This document shows, in pieces, positions 51,501-57,500 of a DNA stretch of 64,000 nt. How positions within the stretch are numbered: the first letter of the stretch is position 1; every line of letters starts with the position of its first letter. Source of the DNA: Hofstenia miamia (lineage: Eukaryota > Xenacoelomorpha > Acoela); NCBI GenBank assembly GCA_004352715.1, contig SCFE01000055.1:1120124-1184123 (forward strand), written 5' to 3'. Made by a program: the position numbers and the translations under genes. The notes under the pieces are model-generated. The model saw only the letters and a program-made list of their open reading frames with translations, made no database searches and was not told the origin of the DNA.

Positions 51501-54500
51501 GTTGCCGTTCTAAGCAAATATTCATGAATCTAACAATTGGAAACACAATTTTGTAAAGAAAATATTCTATTAATTTCATGACTTTCAAATTATTCAAAAT
51601 TAATATTATTTATAGGAATCTAAAAGACAGAGAGTATTAAAAGCTGTCTTAGATTGCGGAAATATCCAGAACTGGTTGGAAATTTTCCATTGTAAAAACG
51701 TCAATTAGTTTCTAATGAGCGGTTTACATCATTTGACATTAAAAAATATTTTAAAAATAAAAGTTTTTAATTGAATTTGAACAATGTTGGACGATGGAAG
51801 ATTCGGACCATACTGACTTTTTCATTTCCAACTGTCGTTGCTTATACTTACACAGTAAGAGCAGGTATCCGGGGTAAATTCGTTTAGCAATACGTGCGCA
51901 AAGACCATTTATTTAGGTGGAAGGAAAAGAGATGTTAAGAAACACAAATCTTATATAAGATTATTATTAAACTTATATGATACTTTATAAAAGGCAACCT
52001 TGTATGGTTCCTATAAAAACCATCAGCATAAATAAGTCAACATTGGTCTAAACCATCTAATTAGTTTACGGAATTACAGACGCAGATGGTTCAAAAAGAA
52101 TACTAAAATCGCGTAAGGAATTGTATGACATAACGCATCAAAAATTTTTTTGCGTAAATTATTGGTTAAAGTACTATCTAAGTGCATTTTGTAAATAATA
52201 TAAATATCCATGTATGAATCCTCAAAACTCACTCCTAATATTAGTGAATGGTCTAATTGATAAAACGATTTTTAATTATTTTTAAAATGCAATGAATTTG
52301 TATATTTTCAGTTAAAAATGAAAGTCGTCATCCCTAAAAATACTAAAAAATCGTAGCAGAATAATACATTACAAATAATATATGTCTAAATTCTTATTAA
52401 TGAACGTGTAATTACTACAGAAGCACCTTATCGACCATATGCACTGATTTCCAACTCAGAATTCACGTAAAATGACATTGCAATATGGTGAATTTAAGCG
52501 TAGTTTCTAACAAGCAACATTAAAAAGTTCATTCGATACTGTAAGGAATTTGCTATTCTTGGAGGCCGATGCCAAAAGTTTGATTGCGATTTTATCCTTT
52601 TCGTCTTCTTTAAACTGAAAATATCATGCTCACTTCTATTTTCGTAACTTACTGGATTTAGATGAAGTTTGTCATTCCATGTCATGTCGAATTGACAATT
52701 TGCCATTTGCTACAAGAATAACAAAAGCTTCCCATTTCAATACTAACAGCCAATGGGTGTATATTTTCATTTATCAGCCTCTTGTTATAGCTTAGGTCGT
52801 AATAATTGAGCATCCATTTGGTAGGCTGCCCAAGGTAGGCTTTCAATATTTCCCATGTTTTTCTTGTGGGTGACCAGCACTGAGATGCATAACAAGCAAC
52901 AGGTCTGCACAGGTAGAATTGTTGATAGAGATCTTTTGATATGGAAGAGGTTTTTTACGCTTTAACCAACCGTTCGTTTATGTGAGACGAACATTTTCAG
53001 TTTTCATCGACCAAGATCTTTTCTGAATTTATAAGATTTATATTGAAGTTCCCAAATTTCCTAATAAGTTGATCGTGGTTTCCGATTATCATTTGATGGC
53101 ATTTTCCATACGAACATTTCATTGAATCAGCACAGATACAGGAATACAGCGTATCAAGATCATCTTGTATTGAACTACCGTCAGAAGACACTAATTTTGT
53201 GTCATTTGCAAATGACCATAGGTGGGAGCTAGTTATGGAGACACTCATATCTATGGTGTAAATAAAAAACAGCAGAGGTGCCAGTATTGGGTATTGTGGC
53301 ACTCCGCTTAATACCTTGACCTTTAACGATGTATAGGTTCCAATCTGTACAACTTGACATCTATTGGTCAAGTGGCTCGTCAAAACACGTACTAAATACC
53401 CACCAACTCCATATACACATAATTTATTTAACAATTTCTTTTGAGACTTTATCAAAGGCTTTCTCCCAGTCTTCCTCGGTAAATATGTCAGTCATAATTT
53501 GTGTACACGTTGTTCAGGAAGTCTAACCATTGTATAAATCCAAACTGGTTGCTAGGAAAGAAGTTGAAAAATAATAATAGATTTGGTTGCCCATTAGTAT
53601 CTCAATGACCTTCAATACCACGTTTAAAGGAGTAATCGATCTGTAATTCCAAACTAGCTCCTTCCCTTTTTTAAAAATGGAACAGACCTGACCATTCATC
53701 AGGGTATTCTTTGGAACCTTTAATGTTGGTAAATACTAGTGACCTAGGGAAAATAGATGCCTAACTTTTTAAAAAGTGGTGGTGGTGGTAAATTATCATC
53801 ACTAGATGACTTATTAATATTAAGACTCAGCAGAATTTGAGTTATTGCCAGGGAGGGAATCGTGGATGGAATATTACGGCCTTGGTCGAAATTTGTGAGA
53901 AAGTTCATTGAAAGAAGGGATTGAAGAGTTCTCCTTCTCCATATTTGCAGAGATGGAACCGGGCCGGTTTTTTCTACCCGGTCCCGCATAAGCACGAAAA
54001 AAATCAGGCCCAGATAGCTTTTAAACCCGGGCCCGAGTGACAATTTATCTTTTTATACATTTTTCTTGAATATTCTACATGTACATGTATTCAACGTGCA
54101 TTATTATTATATTTCATTTGAGATCTCATTTCATCTTAATATTTACTCTTGTAAGTACTATTTATGTTTATTCAAGTTATTCATTCAAACAGTAAAAAGA
54201 AAACACTGAAGACATTTATTTAGATAATAAGCGCTGGCCTGGGTGTTAAATTTTTCAAGCCCGGCCTGGATGTTTTCCAATAATTCCAGGGCCTGGTTCC
54301 AACACTGCATATAAATATGGGCTACTTTGTTTTCGTATTTCATTACACAAGGTAATGTATCAGAGATGAGAAACCAAATAAATTACATATTAGGTCTACT
54401 TTCTACAGGGACTTATTAATGGATGTTCCTGGCCTATTCTTTAATTATTGAAACTATGATTTTTAAGGTTTAACATATATAATAATCACTTTTGGCATGA

Positions 54501-57500
54501 ATTTTGCCTTTGCGAATGTTTTTTATTTTTAGTGCTGTCTTTCCTAAATAGTTTCCAATGACTTTTTTCATTTTGTCAAATATTGAAATTTTGGAGTTTA
54601 ATGACTCAAAATTCTTTTTCCAATTCCAATTGAAACCCTGAAACTAATCAATTTCGTTGTCAGACCTAACCTATGACTCTCAAATCACTATACAATTTTG
54701 ATCCTATAAAAAAATTTAAGCACTTATAGCACAAAACACCACATGATAGAGAAGGTTATCCTCTTTCTCTTTCGATCTTAATTCGCGACCTAGTACTAAT
54801 TTTCTGCTCAGCACGCCTCAATGGGTTTGGAATATCTTCGCATATATTAAAAAACATTCAAAGTTATTTATTGCTCCCGTTGGTTCAAAACCTTATAAGT
54901 TCGAAATTTCAAAGAAAAATTGTTGATAACTACAAGAATTGTTTAATAATTGAAGTCCAGCTTGCTAGATGTATTTATTACTAGATACTAAGATGTCTCT
55001 TCTATGCAATTTAGTTCCCGTAAATGTAAAGATAAGTCTAATTTTATATCACTAATCAAGAAATACAAGATTTATATATGTGTCTGTGGTTACTATCACC
55101 AAAATACTATAAAAAATTAATTGAAATCAATATTTACAAATGGGAATTAAAAAAAATATGTATTTGAGTGCTCTGATGCAAAACCTAGTGATAGAAAAGA
55201 GTGCAGCGTCGTTGGAATTTGTAAATAACTGAAAGGGCAATTAAAAATGGTTTGCGATCGCAACTACTCGCTTGACAGGGTACGGTATTCATAAAAATGG
55301 ATCATGTGTCACCACTCTGCATAGCGGTCGCAATGCATTTTATTGTACGTGTGACAGTCGCCTGCATTACGATAGCAATTCATAAAAAAGGGAACGTGTT
55401 TCACCTAGTTAAGTAAGGGCTTCCACTACGTGTAGAACTTGCCATTGGTGCCAGAGACAAAATGAATGATAAATACGTTTAGTTCATACTAAATTGCTGT
55501 ATTTGATAATAATGATTGTTTAAGTTACATCAGACACCATTTTCAACAAGTGGAACAAATTTTAACTTAGTATTATTTTTGTTCAAAATTATAATAAATA
55601 TGATATATATCAAGCGATATTTATCACCCATCCCTAGTTGAGAGTCTACGTGTGCTGTACCTTTTCAGTTTCACTTTTGATGTTTTTTTCACATTGCTGC
55701 TGCAACGAAACACATTAAATCGTTGAAAAGTTAACTGTTTCGTCCTTTTTAATATTTCTTCCTGAACGTTACTATAAGCTGTTTTTTGTAGAATGCGGGA
55801 TGTTTGTCTCTGTTTGAGATATTGATGTGCCGAATGAAGTCGATCACTTACAGTTAGAGGATTATTTTTATAAATCAGATCGCGTTTCAATGCTAGTATA
55901 TATTTGGCATGGATTTTGTTTTTTAGCATATTATCATACCTATATTTTGTGATTATTCATATCAGTAGTCTAAATGTTAACTATAAACATCGTTTGTCGA
56001 TATCTAGCAATGATTGATTTTTGTGTTTAGTTAAGTCCGGCTGCCTCAAGAAATTTAAATGCTGATTGTTTCCTTCTTAATTTCTACGACTATCACGATA
56101 TTTGGCATTTCCTATCAGCCATCGCCTTATTTCTTTCATTTCTGGTATGTTTAGCTGCAAACCTCTATTAAATCTTTTGATTTTGTTTGAAATTAATTTG
56201 TTTTATATACCTTGTCGCAAAAAGTGAACCTGCTAGGGAGTTTGCTTTTGATTAATATCTTTTGCTGTGTTACCCTGGAAGGGAAATGGTCAGAACGGGA
56301 TTTGTAGACCATATAATTACATCACCAGCGATGGTGTTAAATTTTATGTGTTTACAAATAACCCCCAAAATACCCGTTTTTGCTCGTGTTTCATTTTTTC
56401 ATGCAGAATAAACAAGACAAAACATGAGGCATGTCTAAGACTACCTTCTACAGAAACTTTAAAGTTCTGGGAAATGGTGGATCACTCAAAAGAATAGCTG
56501 AAAGTGGCCTTTCTGTGAGACTTTCGAGACATGAAAGACACAGATTGACAAACTTTGCTTTAAAAATTCCATTTTCTCTGACGAGAAAAGTGCACTGAAA
56601 GACTGGAGTTTTTGTTCACAATTCGACAGTGCAGCGGTTATTGGCTAGATCGGGTATAAAGAAGAAATTGTCCGAAAATAGTACCAAAGTATCACAGATT
56701 TGCACAAGGAAAATCGACTGAGTTTTGCAGAATCTTGGCGAAGCTACAATTTTCAGTCCGTCGAAAGTCAAGATTTTTATGCAGTACTCAGCAAGAAAAG
56801 ACCTATGAAGAAGCCGCCAATATTAAATTTCGCCGTTTATGCGGAAAATTTGTAAAAATCAAAACCATGCGTTTATAGCCAATAAATTTTACGATTTCTC
56901 CCACTTTTATGTTTGTAAATATGGTTATCCTTTTGTCTGTAAATTTAATTTTCCATAGTTCAATTTTTTGCGGCAACGTATATATTAGCTTTTCTTAAAT
57001 TTTTAGTGTAAAATGTATTTCAAAAATTCTGATTAACGCTTTGTAACAGTATATTTTATTTCAAATTACGAACTGCCGAATCCGGGATTTTTGATTAAGA
57101 AATCCTCCCATTAGTATTTCTCTGGAATATATTTGGTCATATAAACAAAATTATAAAAAATTAAATTTATAAATTTTGTTTTATTGTGTTGAGAAAATTG
57201 GCTCTTTTTTTACAAAAGCTCCAATACTACAGAAAAAAAATACAAGCGCCAATATATCAATTAGTAAAAATTTAATTCATTTTGAGATGTAGGATGGAAT
57301 CGCTCAGTGAATACTGGTTTATCAAAGTTTGTTTCACAAAGGTTTTCAGATGTTAATAAATTAAGCCTAACTTTTTTTTGACATTTTTTGGCATTTGGTG
57401 TAACAAAGATGACTATTTTGATGCTATACAATAGTCAAGGTAATTCAATACTTCTTCGGTTTTAACAATTATCACTTTGGCTTAGCTTACTGAAAAGATC

